Below, piece by piece: positions 1 through 7,982 of a DNA stretch of 60,072 nucleotides. The stretch lies in NCBI RefSeq assembly GCF_029623955.1, contig NZ_JARSBP010000015.1:1-60072 (forward strand), in the 5' to 3' direction. A program made the translations under genes and the position numbers. Numbering within the stretch: position 1 is the first letter of the stretch; the number at the start of each line of letters is the position of its first letter. The stretch comes from Mycobacterium sp. 236(2023). Lineage in GTDB: Bacteria; Actinomycetota; Actinomycetes; Mycobacteriales; Mycobacteriaceae. Below the pieces are notes generated by a model, which worked only from the letters and a program-made list of their open reading frames with translations, searched no databases and was not told the DNA's origin.

Positions 1-233
1 TTGGTGACGCCTTCGCCGATGGTGTCGACGATGCCGGCGGCTTCGTGGCCGAGCAGGAAGGGGAATTCGTCGTTGATGCCGCCTTCGCGGTAGGTCAGGT
101 CGGTATGGCAGACCCCGCAGGCCTGGATGTCGACGATCACCTCGCCGGGGCCGGGATCGGGGATCACGATATCGACCACCTCCACCGGGGCAGCCTTACT
201 CCGGGAGATCACACCACGCACAGTCACAGACAT
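1..233 (-). CDS. mscR: Zinc-type alcohol dehydrogenase, mycothiol-dependent formaldehyde/S-nitrosomycothiol dehydrogenase-like (3' part outside window)
   Basis: Only the first 77 or so codons lie in the window. They show the GroES-like start of a medium-chain zinc dehydrogenase: CGVCHTDLTYREGG carries the catalytic zinc Cys, and GHEAAG is the zinc-ADH signature. The stretch closely resembles mycobacterial MscR/AdhE2, which oxidises S-(hydroxymethyl)mycothiol (the formaldehyde adduct) and reduces S-nitrosomycothiol. The ATG at 233 has a GGAGG 7 nt upstream. It lies 48 bp behind the XRE-cupin regulator on the same strand, so they may be co-transcribed. A role in removing formaldehyde made by the nearby Rieske system is inference. 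Another mycothiol- or NAD-dependent ADH of the same family remains possible. Confidence 0.75.
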   Translation of the reverse strand, partial: MSVTVRGVISRSKAAPVEVVDIVIPDPGPGEVIVDIQACGVCHTDLTYREGGINDEFPFLLGHEAAGIVDTIGEGVT

Positions 234-281
234 GTCTTGTCCTCCGGTCGGTTCGAACGTGTTGGCTGATAAGCGATTCAG

Positions 282-896
282 TCAGTGGCCGTATTTGTCG
301 GGTGCTGATACGCGGACCACGAGCAGCGCATCGGACACTTCGTCGCCGTTGTTCGCGAAACGATGGGGACAGTCCGCATCGAGCCGGATCGAGTCGCCGG
401 CACAGAGGTCGTGAAACGTGCTGCCGATCTGGACGGACAGCCTGCCCGTCTGCACGACGACGATCTCCTGGCCCTCGTGCCGGACGAGTTCGACTCCGGT
501 GTGGGCCCCAGGCGCCAGCCTCAGCGACGCGACCTCAAGGCCATGGGTCCGGCTGCGCTGGATCAGACGGCGGGTGACGCCGGGGCCGATGGCGATGGCC
601 TGCTGCTCGGAGTGGCGCACCAACGAATGCTCGGGAGTCTTCGCCGGTTGGAACAGTTCGCCGACCGCCACGTCCAGCGCCGAGGCGACGGCGACCAGCG
701 ACCCGATTGAAACGCCGGTCTTGCCCCGCTCGAGCATCGACAGCATGGAAGCGCTCAGCCCGGTGTCCTCAGCGATGTCCACCAGCGTCAACCCTCGCTC
801 CATACGGATCCGACGGATCTCCGCACCGAGCTTGCGGTTGGTGGTCTCCGAAGCCGCCCGGACATCGAGAAACGAGCCCTCGTCAGGGACACCCAT
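282..896 (-). CDS. XRE-family transcriptional regulator with C-terminal cupin (regulator 1)
   Basis: The protein has about 204 aa. An N-terminal helix-turn-helix (roughly residues 20-75, with LTLVDIAEDTGLSASMLSMLE) is followed by a small-molecule-binding cupin_2 domain (roughly 120-195, PGAHTGVELVRHEGQEIVVV and DADCPHRFANNGD). This architecture is typical of catabolic repressors that sense a pathway metabolite. The ATG at 896 is chosen because GGGGAG lies just before it; the ATG at 911 is in frame but has no ribosome site. A 7-bp inverted repeat lies directly upstream (916-938) and suggests autoregulation. The protein is related in design to the regulator at 13361, and the two flank the transport and activation genes. 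Confidence 0.85.
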   Translation of the reverse strand: MGVPDEGSFLDVRAASETTNRKLGAEIRRIRMERGLTLVDIAEDTGLSASMLSMLERGKTGVSIGSLVAVASALDVAVGELFQPAKTPEHSLVRHSEQQAIAIGPGVTRRLIQRSRTHGLEVASLRLAPGAHTGVELVRHEGQEIVVVQTGRLSVQIGSTFHDLCAGDSIRLDADCPHRFANNGDEVSDALLVVRVSAPDKYGH

Positions 897-915
897 GTCA
901 CTCCCCGCCATTGAT

Positions 916-938
916 TCAGGCTGAATTTTCGAGCCTGA
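916..938. promoter_or_regulatory. Inverted repeat upstream of XRE-cupin regulator 1 (candidate operator)
   Basis: TCAGGCT (916-922) and AGCCTGA (932-938) form a perfect 7-bp inverted repeat around a 9-nt AT-rich spacer. It ends 20 bp before the regulator start on the minus strand. The position suits an autoregulatory operator. It differs from the TTCA-N7-TGAA repeat found at the pathway promoters. Confidence 0.5.
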
Positions 939-1063
939 GTTTCACTGTAGCTTATATAGCGGGAGTGGGAGGGCAGGGGCGCCAGTCGTCGCCTTGGCGT
1001 GCCGACATCGGCGTCAGGCGTGAAAGTTCAGGCACGCCAAGGGAGAACTGAACAGTCGGCAGA

Positions 1064-1171
1064 TCAGTCGTCGACGCCGAGCATGAACTCGGCGGATTTG
1101 ACGAGCACGGTCGCCGCGGAACCTTCAGCGAGGCCGAGCTCGACGGCCGCCTCTCTGGTCGACCCGATTCG
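1064..1171 (-). pseudogene. Remnant of a molbindin / TOBE (Mop) domain protein, C-terminal end only
   Basis: Read on the minus strand, about 34 codons end with STREAAVELGLAEGSA followed by TVLVKSAEFMLGVDD and a TGA at 1064-1066. This is the second half of a Mop/TOBE repeat as found in roughly 70-aa molybdate-binding molbindins (…TRE.A.ELGL..G..V..V.K...VMLAVD). Upstream the frame loses similarity and meets a stop, and no N-terminal half or start codon was found. It appears to be a decayed gene. It is too short for a firm call, but the pattern is specific and fits the molybdenum theme of the window. Confidence 0.5.
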
Positions 1172-1399
1172 GCCGCACCTGCGACTTGCGGAGCGCACCT
1201 CACAGCGGACTCGGCTGTTTCAGCAGAAATGAAGAGGTGGTTTCAGTGATCTTGTCGAGCACTGCCAGAGTCGGGACGACGGACGTGACGTGACATCATC
1301 TGTCGGCCCCCGCTCGTTTGCGCAGTACAGGGCCTATAGCCGTCCCCGTCGCCCCACAATCGTGTCACCCTTGCGATCTGGATCACACTCACCTATTCT

Positions 1400-1414
1400 T
1401 TCAATTGGCTTGAA
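1400..1414. promoter_or_regulatory. Operator A1: perfect TTCAA-N5-TTGAA inverted repeat
   Basis: TTCAA (1400-1404), ttggc, TTGAA (1410-1414). It is one of two perfect copies of the shared island motif and lies 148 bp before the start codon of the importer lipoprotein. Confidence 0.6.
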
Positions 1415-1474
1415 CTTTCGAGTCGCCAAGCCACCATCAGTCAATGCGATCGTAACGAGTTGTCCTGCACAAGT

Positions 1475-1489
1475 TTCAATCACATTGTA
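1475..1489. promoter_or_regulatory. Operator A2: TTCAA-N5-TTGTA inverted repeat
   Basis: TTCAA (1475-1479), tcaca, TTGTA (1485-1489). This is a second copy with one arm mismatch, 73 bp before the lipoprotein start and nearer the expected promoter. Confidence 0.55.
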
Positions 1490-1562
1490 CGCTCGGCCAT
1501 ATCGCAGATGGCTGCGGTTCACCACCAGCCGTGTAATAAGGACCAGTGTCGGAGGTCATGAA

Positions 1563-2804
1563 GTGAAGTTGAAATCGTGCTGTCGCGTTGTCGCTGCCGG
1601 GGCAGCCCTGGGGCTCGTCCTCACCTCGTGTGCTGAGGGCGGTGACCGCGGTACCCAGTCGTCCACCGGAGACATCGTTTTCGGTCAACTGATCGGGGTC
1701 ACCGGTGACTACGCACCGTTCACGCCTCCGGCGATTGCCGCCTCCAAGATCGCCGTCGACGAGATCAACGATGCGGGCGGCATCATGGATCGCAACGTCG
1801 TGCTCGTGACAGAAGACAATCGGTCGACCGTGGACGGCGCCGTCGCCGGCTTCTCGAAGCTGACGACGGTGGACAAGGCGGCGGTCATGGGCAGCCTGGA
1901 GTCCGACGGCCAGGTGGCGCTCTTCGACCAGGTCCAGCAGCGGCAGCTTCCCAACATCTGCTCGTCGTGCGGCACGACCTTCCTCGACGAGCGGGGCGGA
2001 AAGTTCTCGTTCCGGGTCACCGCATCCGACAGCGACGCCGGCATCATCGTCGCCCAGGTGGCCCGCGACGCCGGTGTCAAGAAGCTCGCGATGATCGTCC
2101 AGAACACCGAAGGTGCTTCTGGCCCAGCCGAAGTCGCGACCGAGGCATTCCAGAAGTCCGGCGGAACGGTCAACTCGGTCACGATCGAACCCGGCGCCTC
2201 TTCGTACAACAGTGAGGTGGCCAAGGCGCTCGAATCGCAGCCCGACGCGCTGTATCTCGCCGCCGGCGTCGAAGCAGGTATTCCGATCCTGCGCGAGATC
2301 GCCCGGCGCGGTTACGACATCCCCATCTACGTGTCGCCCGACCTGATCACCGACGAGGTTGCCGCGCTGCCGAACGCCGGCCAACTCACCGCCGCGCTCA
2401 TCGCCTTCGACGTCGAGAGCCCGGCCTACAAGTCCTACGCTGAGCGCTTCCGCGCTGCGACCGGTGGCGATCCCGAGCCCGGCATGTACGACGCCAACAA
2501 CTACGACCAGTACATCCTGTTCGCCCTGGCGATGGAGGCCGCCAAGAGCACCAACGGAGCCGACGTCGCAGGCAAGCTCATCGACGTCGCCACCGCGCCG
2601 GGGAAGAAGGTCTACTCCTTCGCCGAGGGCAAGGAAGCTCTGGCCAACGGCGAGGACATCGATTTCGACGGAGCGTCGAGCACGCTCGACATGAACGAGT
2701 TCGGCAACCTCCAGTCACCGATCCTCGCGGTGCTCACCGTCAAGGACGGTGTCTGGACGCCGGGCGAGCAGGTCGAGGTCGACCCGGCTCTGCGCCCAGA
2801 ATGA
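1563..2804 (+). CDS. ABC transporter substrate-binding lipoprotein, branched-chain amino acid/amide family
   Basis: The protein has 413 aa. The GTG at 1563 is chosen because a perfect GGAGG lies 7 nt upstream and the N-terminus becomes a lipoprotein signal: VKLKSCC, a hydrophobic core and the lipobox LTSC with Cys23. The mature part reads as a Peripla_BP_6 (LivJ-like) protein (FGQLIGVTGDYAPF near the start, YDQYILFALAMEAAKS near the end). It is anchored outside the membrane and delivers ligand to the LivH/LivM-type permeases downstream. In catabolic clusters this family often carries aromatic acids, amides or heterocycles rather than leucine. The ligand here is unknown but is probably the island's substrate. 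An upstream in-frame extension to 1290 has no support. Confidence 0.9.
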   Translation: MKLKSCCRVVAAGAALGLVLTSCAEGGDRGTQSSTGDIVFGQLIGVTGDYAPFTPPAIAASKIAVDEINDAGGIMDRNVVLVTEDNRSTVDGAVAGFSKLTTVDKAAVMGSLESDGQVALFDQVQQRQLPNICSSCGTTFLDERGGKFSFRVTASDSDAGIIVAQVARDAGVKKLAMIVQNTEGASGPAEVATEAFQKSGGTVNSVTIEPGASSYNSEVAKALESQPDALYLAAGVEAGIPILREIARRGYDIPIYVSPDLITDEVAALPNAGQLTAALIAFDVESPAYKSYAERFRAATGGDPEPGMYDANNYDQYILFALAMEAAKSTNGADVAGKLIDVATAPGKKVYSFAEGKEALANGEDIDFDGASSTLDMNEFGNLQSPILAVLTVKDGVWTPGEQVEVDPALRPE

Positions 2805-2811
2805 CCACGGC

Positions 2812-2846
2812 GCCGGGGCGGTACCCCACCCCACCACCGCCCCGGC
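2812..2846 (+). terminator. GC-rich hairpin between the lipoprotein and permease genes
   Basis: GCCGGGGCGGT (2812-2822) pairs perfectly with ACCGCCCCGGC (2836-2846) across a 13-nt C-rich loop. There is no U-tract, and the permease operon continues 28 bp later. It is more likely a partial terminator or mRNA 3'-end stabiliser that favours the binding protein over the membrane parts than a full stop. Confidence 0.6.
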
Positions 2847-2873
2847 ACCGTCAATAGATGGAAAGGTAAACCG

Positions 2874-3734
2874 TTGGACAACCTGCTATTCGGGTTACTG
2901 ACCGGAAGCATGCTCGCTGTCGCGACATCGGGTTTCGCGCTGTTGCGCAACACCGAGCGATTTCTGCATATCGCCCACGGACAGTTCATGGCACTCGGGG
3001 CGCTGCTGGCCGTCGCGCTCGGCGAGATGCTCGGTCTGGTCGCAGGCATAGCGCTCGCAGTCGGCATCACCTCGGTGCTGGCGGTGGTTTCAGGCAAGTT
3101 GCTGTTCGACCCGGTGAAGCACCGGGGAGGCAATGTCCTTCTGTTCACGTCGGTCGGCCTGGCCTTCGTGACGTACGGCGCGATGATCGCGGTGTTCGGC
3201 ACCGACCTTCGCGTGTTCTCGATCGAACTCGGCTCTGCGCGTCAGGTCGGCCCCTTCAACGTCGCGCCCGGCGAGATCGTCATGCTGCTCGTCGCGGTGG
3301 TGGTGATCGGCGGGCTATGGCTCCTACTGCAACGGACCGGGGTGGGGCGCGATATTCGGGCAGTGGCGTCCAACCGCGAACTGGCCCAGATCCGCGGCGT
3401 CGCCATCAACCGCGTCAGCTCCACCGTGTGGGCGATCTCGGGGGCGCTGGCGGCAGTCGCGGGGATCATGACCGGCATCCTGGGCTCGGTGTCGACCGAA
3501 TCTGGTTGGGGCTACATCCTTCTCGTCCTCGCCGCCGCCGTGCTGGGTGGAACGGGCAACATCCTCGGTGTCATCGCCGCGGCATTGGTCCTCGGCATCG
3601 TGATGGACATGAGTGCGCTGGTGATCGACACCGCCTATCGCCCGATCGTCGCCTTCGCCATCCTCATCGGTGTGCTGCTGGTGCGACCGCAGGGCCTGTT
3701 CTCGTTCCAGTCCCGTAAGGAGGCCGCCGCATGA
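2874..3734 (+). CDS. ABC transporter permease, LivH type
   Basis: The protein has 286 aa with about eight hydrophobic helices. It begins MDNLLFGLLTGSMLAVATSG and contains the LivH-family region RAVASNRELAQIRGVAINRV in the cytoplasmic loop, ending VRPQGLF. It forms the membrane channel with the LivM-type partner. The TTG at 2874 is preceded by GGAAAGG at good spacing. It overlaps the next gene by 4 bp (ATGA). Confidence 0.9.
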   Translation: MDNLLFGLLTGSMLAVATSGFALLRNTERFLHIAHGQFMALGALLAVALGEMLGLVAGIALAVGITSVLAVVSGKLLFDPVKHRGGNVLLFTSVGLAFVTYGAMIAVFGTDLRVFSIELGSARQVGPFNVAPGEIVMLLVAVVVIGGLWLLLQRTGVGRDIRAVASNRELAQIRGVAINRVSSTVWAISGALAAVAGIMTGILGSVSTESGWGYILLVLAAAVLGGTGNILGVIAAALVLGIVMDMSALVIDTAYRPIVAFAILIGVLLVRPQGLFSFQSRKEAAA

Positions 3735-4759
3735 TTTCGATCGAATTTCTCGTCACGGTCGCCACGCTGGCCTTCGTCTTCGCAATGGCCGCCCAGCTGC
3801 TCAACCTGGAGGCCGCCTGGGGCGGCATGTGGGATCTGGGCATCGCAGGTCTGATCGGTGTCGGCGCCTACTCCTATGTGCTGCTGACCACGTCGCCGGA
3901 CGCGCTGATGCCCGGCCTCGGATTGCCGTGGCCTGTCGGGATGCTGGGGGCGGGCGTGATCACCGCGCTGGTCGCGATCGTGATCGGCTGGCCGGCGCTA
4001 CGCCTGCGCGGCGAGTACTTCCTGATCACCACGTTCGCATTCGCCGAGATCCTGCGGCAGATCATCGTCATCCAGCGCGACATCACCGGCGGCACTTTCG
4101 GTTTGACGTCCGTTGTCAAGCCGTTCGAGTTCCAGTTCACCATCGACGGCTACCCCTACATCCGGCTGGCGCTGACGGTGCTGTTGACCGCGGTGGTGTG
4201 GTTGATCTGCTCGCGGATCGCCACGTCGTCCTATGGCGCCACCCTGCGCGCCGCCCGCGACAACGAGCCGCTCGCGATGGCGATGGGCAAGAAGATCAAA
4301 ACCCTGCGGTTGTCCACCTACGCCACGGTCGGGCTCATGTGCGGATTGTTCGTCGGTCCCGCCTATGCCTGGATGCTCGGTGCCCTGGTGCCTTCGGTGT
4401 TCAGCTCGCACCTGACGTTCACGCTGTGGGCCGGTCTGGTGATCGGCGGCCTCGGAAGCCGCTTCGGGCCCATCGTCGGCGCGCTGCTGCTCACCGGTGT
4501 CAGCGAGATGGTGCGGCTGGTCCACGTTCCGCCGGAGCTGGCCAACCTGCACGCCGCAGCGCATCCGTTGCTCGTCGGCCTGATGCTGATCATCGTGCTG
4601 CGCTGGCGGCCGGACGGATTGCTCAGTGAGGGCGGCACATTCGCGCGGCTTCGGAAGCGCTACACCAAGCCGACCCCGAAACAGCCAGGCGCGGTGGCAG
4701 ACACAACTGCCACCTCCACGCCGATTCTCACCGGGAGTGCGCATGACCGAAATGCCTGA
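3731..4759 (+). CDS. ABC transporter permease, LivM type
   Basis: The protein has 342 aa and is a multi-spanning permease of the LivM family. Typical features are the loop around LRLRGEYFLITTFAFAEILR (about residues 93-112) and RAARDNEPLAMAMG before the later helices, with a hydrophilic tail after about residue 310. It pairs with the LivH-type subunit encoded just upstream and overlaps both neighbours (ATGA at 3731; the following ATPase starts 17 bp before its stop), so the importer genes are translationally coupled. Confidence 0.9.
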   Translation: MISIEFLVTVATLAFVFAMAAQLLNLEAAWGGMWDLGIAGLIGVGAYSYVLLTTSPDALMPGLGLPWPVGMLGAGVITALVAIVIGWPALRLRGEYFLITTFAFAEILRQIIVIQRDITGGTFGLTSVVKPFEFQFTIDGYPYIRLALTVLLTAVVWLICSRIATSSYGATLRAARDNEPLAMAMGKKIKTLRLSTYATVGLMCGLFVGPAYAWMLGALVPSVFSSHLTFTLWAGLVIGGLGSRFGPIVGALLLTGVSEMVRLVHVPPELANLHAAAHPLLVGLMLIIVLRWRPDGLLSEGGTFARLRKRYTKPTPKQPGAVADTTATSTPILTGSAHDRNA

Positions 4760-5528
4760 CCTCGAGGTCATCGGAGTGGACAAGACATTCGGCGGCGTTC
4801 GCGCGCTGCAGGATGTCAACATCACGATCTCCAGCGCCGAGATCACCGCGTTGATCGGACCGAACGGCGCCGGCAAAACCACGCTGTTCAACGTGATCTC
4901 GGGCTTCGGCACGCCGTACACGGGTCGCGTGGTCTTCGACGGCAAGGATCTGACCGGACTGCCCGCCTACAAGGTGGCGCGCGCCGGCCTGGTCCGGACC
5001 TTCCAGACCCCGGTCGGATTCAGCTCGATGACGGTCGTCGAGAACGTCGCCCTGGCCCTGGCCGGTTCTGACCTGGACCACCCGTGGTCACCGTTCCTGC
5101 GCTGGCGCAAGGACCGGCGCAGACGGCAGGAGGCGAACGACGCGGCATGGGCCCAGCTCGAACAGGCCGACGCCGCCCATCTGGGTGACCGCGCGATGGG
5201 CGACCTGTCGCCGGGCGACGCGAAACTCGTCGAGATCCTTCGCCAGTTGGCGCTTGCGCCCCGCATGCTGCTTCTCGACGAGCCCGCGGCGGCGATGACG
5301 GTCAACCAGATCGACATCCTGTCCGGCATCATCCGGGGCATTTCCGAGCGCGGCATCGGGGTGCTGGTCATCGACCACAACCTCAGCTTCGTGCTGGAGC
5401 TGGCCGCCAAGGTGCACGTGCTCGAGCACGGCGCAGTGATCGCCAGCGGCACACCGGAGCAGGTCGGCAGCGACCCGAACGTGAAGCGGATCTACCTTGG
5501 CGGAGAAGAGGAATCCGATGTTGCTTGA
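4743..5528 (+). CDS. ABC transporter ATP-binding protein, LivG type
   Basis: The protein has 261 aa. Walker A is GPNGAGKTT (about residues 39-47) and Walker B is MLLLDEPAAAM, followed by the H-loop region VIDHN. The family-specific long insert between Walker A and the signature is present. The signature itself reads DLSPGDAKLVEIL instead of the common L(S/A)(G/Y)GQ, a mild divergence. The ATG at 4743 (MTEMPDLEVIGVDK) has GGGAG upstream; a longer in-frame reading from 4626 only overlaps the permease. It energises import together with the LivF-type subunit that overlaps its end. Confidence 0.9.
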   Translation: MTEMPDLEVIGVDKTFGGVRALQDVNITISSAEITALIGPNGAGKTTLFNVISGFGTPYTGRVVFDGKDLTGLPAYKVARAGLVRTFQTPVGFSSMTVVENVALALAGSDLDHPWSPFLRWRKDRRRRQEANDAAWAQLEQADAAHLGDRAMGDLSPGDAKLVEILRQLALAPRMLLLDEPAAAMTVNQIDILSGIIRGISERGIGVLVIDHNLSFVLELAAKVHVLEHGAVIASGTPEQVGSDPNVKRIYLGGEEESDVA

Positions 5529-6228
5529 GACTGACGGCCTGTGCACTGGGTACGGACCGCTGACGGTGGTCCGCGATGCCACGTTGACTGTGGCGGCCGG
5601 CGAGATCGTCGCGATCGTGGGACCCAACGGCGCGGGCAAGTCCTCGCTGATGAAATGCATCGCCCGTTCACTGCCGGTGAAGGGCGGGTCGCTGAAATTC
5701 GAGGGCAAAGACCTCGCCGCGGTGCCGCAGAACCACATCGCCAAACTCGGGATCGGCTTTGTGCCCCAGCAGGGCAACGTGTTCCCGGAACTGTCGGTGC
5801 AGGAGAACCTGCAGGTCTCGTGCCGGGGCAGCCTCTCCGAAGCCAAGGCGATCACGAAAGACGTTCTGGCACAGTTCCCCCGGCTCAACGAACGCATCAA
5901 GCAGGCGGCGGCGACGTTGTCCGGTGGTGAGCGCCAGATGCTCGCGATCGCGTGTGCGCTGGTCAGTTCACCGTCGCTGCTCCTGCTGGACGAGCCGACG
6001 ACCGGGCTCGCACCGCTCATTGTCCGCGAGCGTATCGCCGACATCCAGCGGCTGCGGGACGGGGGTGCGGGCGTGCTGTGGATCATCGAGGAGCATCCCA
6101 GAATCTGCCTGCCCGCCGTCGACAAGGTGCACTTCATGTCCGACGGAACACTCGGACCGGCGGTGCCCGCCAGCTCCCTGCTCGAAGAGGGTGCGCTCGA
6201 AGAGCTGTTTTTCGGCGTATCGCACTGA
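5518..6228 (+). CDS. ABC transporter ATP-binding protein, LivF type
   Basis: The protein has 236 aa. It shows Walker A GPNGAGKSS, signature TLSGGERQMLAIACAL, Walker B LLLLDEPTTGLAP and an H-loop region IIEEHP. It is the second ATPase of the branched-chain-type importer. The ATG at 5518 lies inside the end of the LivG gene, giving an 11-bp overlap. It is followed after 26 bp by a CoxG-like gene, which ties the importer to the molybdenum hydroxylase system. Confidence 0.9.
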   Translation: MLLETDGLCTGYGPLTVVRDATLTVAAGEIVAIVGPNGAGKSSLMKCIARSLPVKGGSLKFEGKDLAAVPQNHIAKLGIGFVPQQGNVFPELSVQENLQVSCRGSLSEAKAITKDVLAQFPRLNERIKQAAATLSGGERQMLAIACALVSSPSLLLLDEPTTGLAPLIVRERIADIQRLRDGGAGVLWIIEEHPRICLPAVDKVHFMSDGTLGPAVPASSLLEEGALEELFFGVSH

Positions 6229-6254
6229 CACCGTGACGCCATCCCGACCGGGGG

Positions 6255-6890
6255 ATGATGGGCGTCATGCAGGTGAAGAACGAGTTCGTCATCGACGCCG
6301 ACGTCGATCAGGCCTGGAGCCTGCTGATCGTCGCACTCGAGAGGTATGACGGGCCTGGCACTCTGACGGTCAGAATCGGTCCCGTGACGGCCGCCTTACG
6401 CGGTTCCGTGCGCGTGACTCGGAAAGTCGATGCGACACGGCACGCCATCCTTACGGCAACGGGTGAAGGCTCCGACGGGCAGGCCACCGCGAAGGTCCAC
6501 GTCCGGCTGGAGTCGATCACACGGGCGCAGACGCGGGTGCTGATCGACACCGACCTCGAGATCAGCGGCCGCATAGCGCAATTCGGACGCGGCGCGATCG
6601 CCGATGCCGGCAGCAGGCTGATCAGTCGGTTCGCCGCGGACATCGCGCGCCACGTGACGACACCGCCGGCCGCCGTACTGACGGCGCCGACCGCACCTAC
6701 CGTTCCTGCCGGGCCGGTCGTCACCGACCGCTACCGACAGGCGCTGCTGGGAGCTCTCCTCGGGTTTCTGCTCAGCTGGCTCGCATTCGGGCGGCGGGCC
6801 GGCGGACGTCGCTACATCGTCCTTTATCCACAGTGGAATCCTGTTGAGGACCAGCGCATTACCCGTGAATGGGGCCGCGGGTCTCGGTGA
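6255..6890 (+). CDS. CoxG-like SRPBCC protein with C-terminal membrane anchor (copy 1)
   Basis: The protein has 211 aa. The N-terminal 150 residues match the carbon monoxide dehydrogenase subunit G (CoxG/SRPBCC) family: MQVKNEFVIDADVDQAWSLL, then LIDTDLEISGRIAQFGRGAI. In CO dehydrogenase systems CoxG-type proteins help recruit the enzyme to the membrane. A proline/alanine linker leads to one hydrophobic segment, RYRQALLGALLGFLLSWLAF, and a basic tail. Both parts match the paralogue at 22117. Starts at 6255, 6258 or 6267 are possible; alignment with the paralogue favours 6267. Its 3' end overlaps the convergent xdhC by 32 bp. Confidence 0.8.
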   Translation: MMGVMQVKNEFVIDADVDQAWSLLIVALERYDGPGTLTVRIGPVTAALRGSVRVTRKVDATRHAILTATGEGSDGQATAKVHVRLESITRAQTRVLIDTDLEISGRIAQFGRGAIADAGSRLISRFAADIARHVTTPPAAVLTAPTAPTVPAGPVVTDRYRQALLGALLGFLLSWLAFGRRAGGRRYIVLYPQWNPVEDQRITREWGRGSR

Positions 6891-7977
6891 GCGGTGCGCC
6901 GCTGCCACCCCATCGGGCGGCGATGATCTCCGCGGCGATGCTGATCGCGGTTTCCTCCGGCGTGCGGGCACCGAGGTCGAGGCCGATCGGGCTGGACAGT
7001 CTGCCGACCTCGGTGTCGGACAGCCCTGCCTCCCGGAGTCGCACGAGACGATCATCATGGGTGCGCCGTGATCCCATGGCCCCGATGTATTGCACGTCGG
7101 GCAGCCGAAGGGCGATCGCGAGCAGGGGAACGTCGAACTTGGGATCGTGGGTGAGAACGGTGATGACGGTGCGCCCATCGACGCGTCCTGCATCGTTCTC
7201 GGTGGCCAGGTACCGGTGCGGCCAGTCGACGACGACCTCATCGACATCGGGGAACCGGGCCGTCGTGGCGAACACGGGACGGGCGTCGCACACCGTGACG
7301 CGGTAACCGAGAAAGGTTCCCACCCGCGCCACGGCCGCCGCGAAATCGATTGCGCCGAAGACCAATAGCCTCGGCTTCGGAGCAAAGGACCATACGAAGA
7401 CCCGCATACCCTCACCGCGACGCTCGCCGTCGGGTCCGTACGTCAGCGCCGCATTCGTGCCCGATGCGAGGAGCCCCATCGCGTCGTCGGCCACGGCGTT
7501 GTCGGCGTGTGCCGAGCCCAGCGATCCAGTCGCCGGACGCCCGGCGGGTAGAACCATTCGGCGGCCGATTCGCGCGGTGTCGGGATGATCGATCACCGTT
7601 GCGAGCGCGACGGGAGTTTCCGAACGCACCAGTGCGGCGAGTTCGCCGAGTTCGGGGAACGACTCCCGGTTCACCTTCTCGACGAACACGTCGAGGATGC
7701 CACCGCACGTGAGCCCGACCGCGAAGGCATCATCGTCGGACACGCCATAGCGTTCCAGCGCCGGGGTGCCCGACTCGACGACGGCTTGGGCGGTGTCGTA
7801 CACCGCACCTTCGACGCAACCTCCCGATACCGAGCCGACCGCGGTGCCTCCGGGTCCGACGAGCATCGATGCGCCGGGAGGCCGGGGCGCCGACCTGAAC
7901 GTCGCGACGACGGTGCCGACACCGACCGATTCGCCGGCCTCCCACCACGTCATCAGGTCGTCGAGGACCTCACGCAT
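6859..7977 (-). CDS. XdhC/CoxI-family molybdenum-hydroxylase maturation factor
   Basis: The protein has 372 aa. An N-terminal XdhC/CoxI domain (about 1-75, VGTVVATFRSAPRPPG and SVSGGCVEGAVYD) is followed by a C-terminal Rossmann-type XdhC_C domain (about 210-350, LVFGAIDFAAAVARVGTFLG, YIGAMGSRRTHDDRL). Family members bind molybdenum cofactor, help add the terminal sulfido ligand and insert the cofactor into xanthine-dehydrogenase-type enzymes. It starts 5 bp after the stop of the bicupin gene on the same strand, so it is co-expressed with it. The two Mo large subunits at 15885 and 18838 are the obvious clients. Confidence 0.88.
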   Translation of the reverse strand: MREVLDDLMTWWEAGESVGVGTVVATFRSAPRPPGASMLVGPGGTAVGSVSGGCVEGAVYDTAQAVVESGTPALERYGVSDDDAFAVGLTCGGILDVFVEKVNRESFPELGELAALVRSETPVALATVIDHPDTARIGRRMVLPAGRPATGSLGSAHADNAVADDAMGLLASGTNAALTYGPDGERRGEGMRVFVWSFAPKPRLLVFGAIDFAAAVARVGTFLGYRVTVCDARPVFATTARFPDVDEVVVDWPHRYLATENDAGRVDGRTVITVLTHDPKFDVPLLAIALRLPDVQYIGAMGSRRTHDDRLVRLREAGLSDTEVGRLSSPIGLDLGARTPEETAISIAAEIIAARWGGSGAPLTETRGPIHG

Positions 7978-7982
7978 GACCG

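Larger units (their letters stand above)
912..1562. other. Intergenic region between regulator 1 and the ABC importer operon
   Basis: This stretch of 651 bp has no intact gene. It holds the regulator-1 inverted repeat (916-938), a decayed molbindin fragment on the minus strand (1064-1171), and two copies of the island's 15-bp inverted repeat (1400-1414 and 1475-1489) upstream of the importer lipoprotein. The part from about 1380 to 1500 is visibly richer in A and T than the flanks, as expected for a promoter. The short ORFs in it have no recognisable product. Confidence 0.7.

Noticed and set aside
252..266. Possible further copy of the island operator (TTCG-N7-TGGC) before the mycothiol dehydrogenase
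   Set aside because: Three mismatches over the eight conserved positions is too weak to separate from chance.
1290..1562. N-terminal extension of the importer lipoprotein
   Set aside because: It would bury the signal peptide and run through both operator copies; GGAGG and the lipobox fix the start at 1563.
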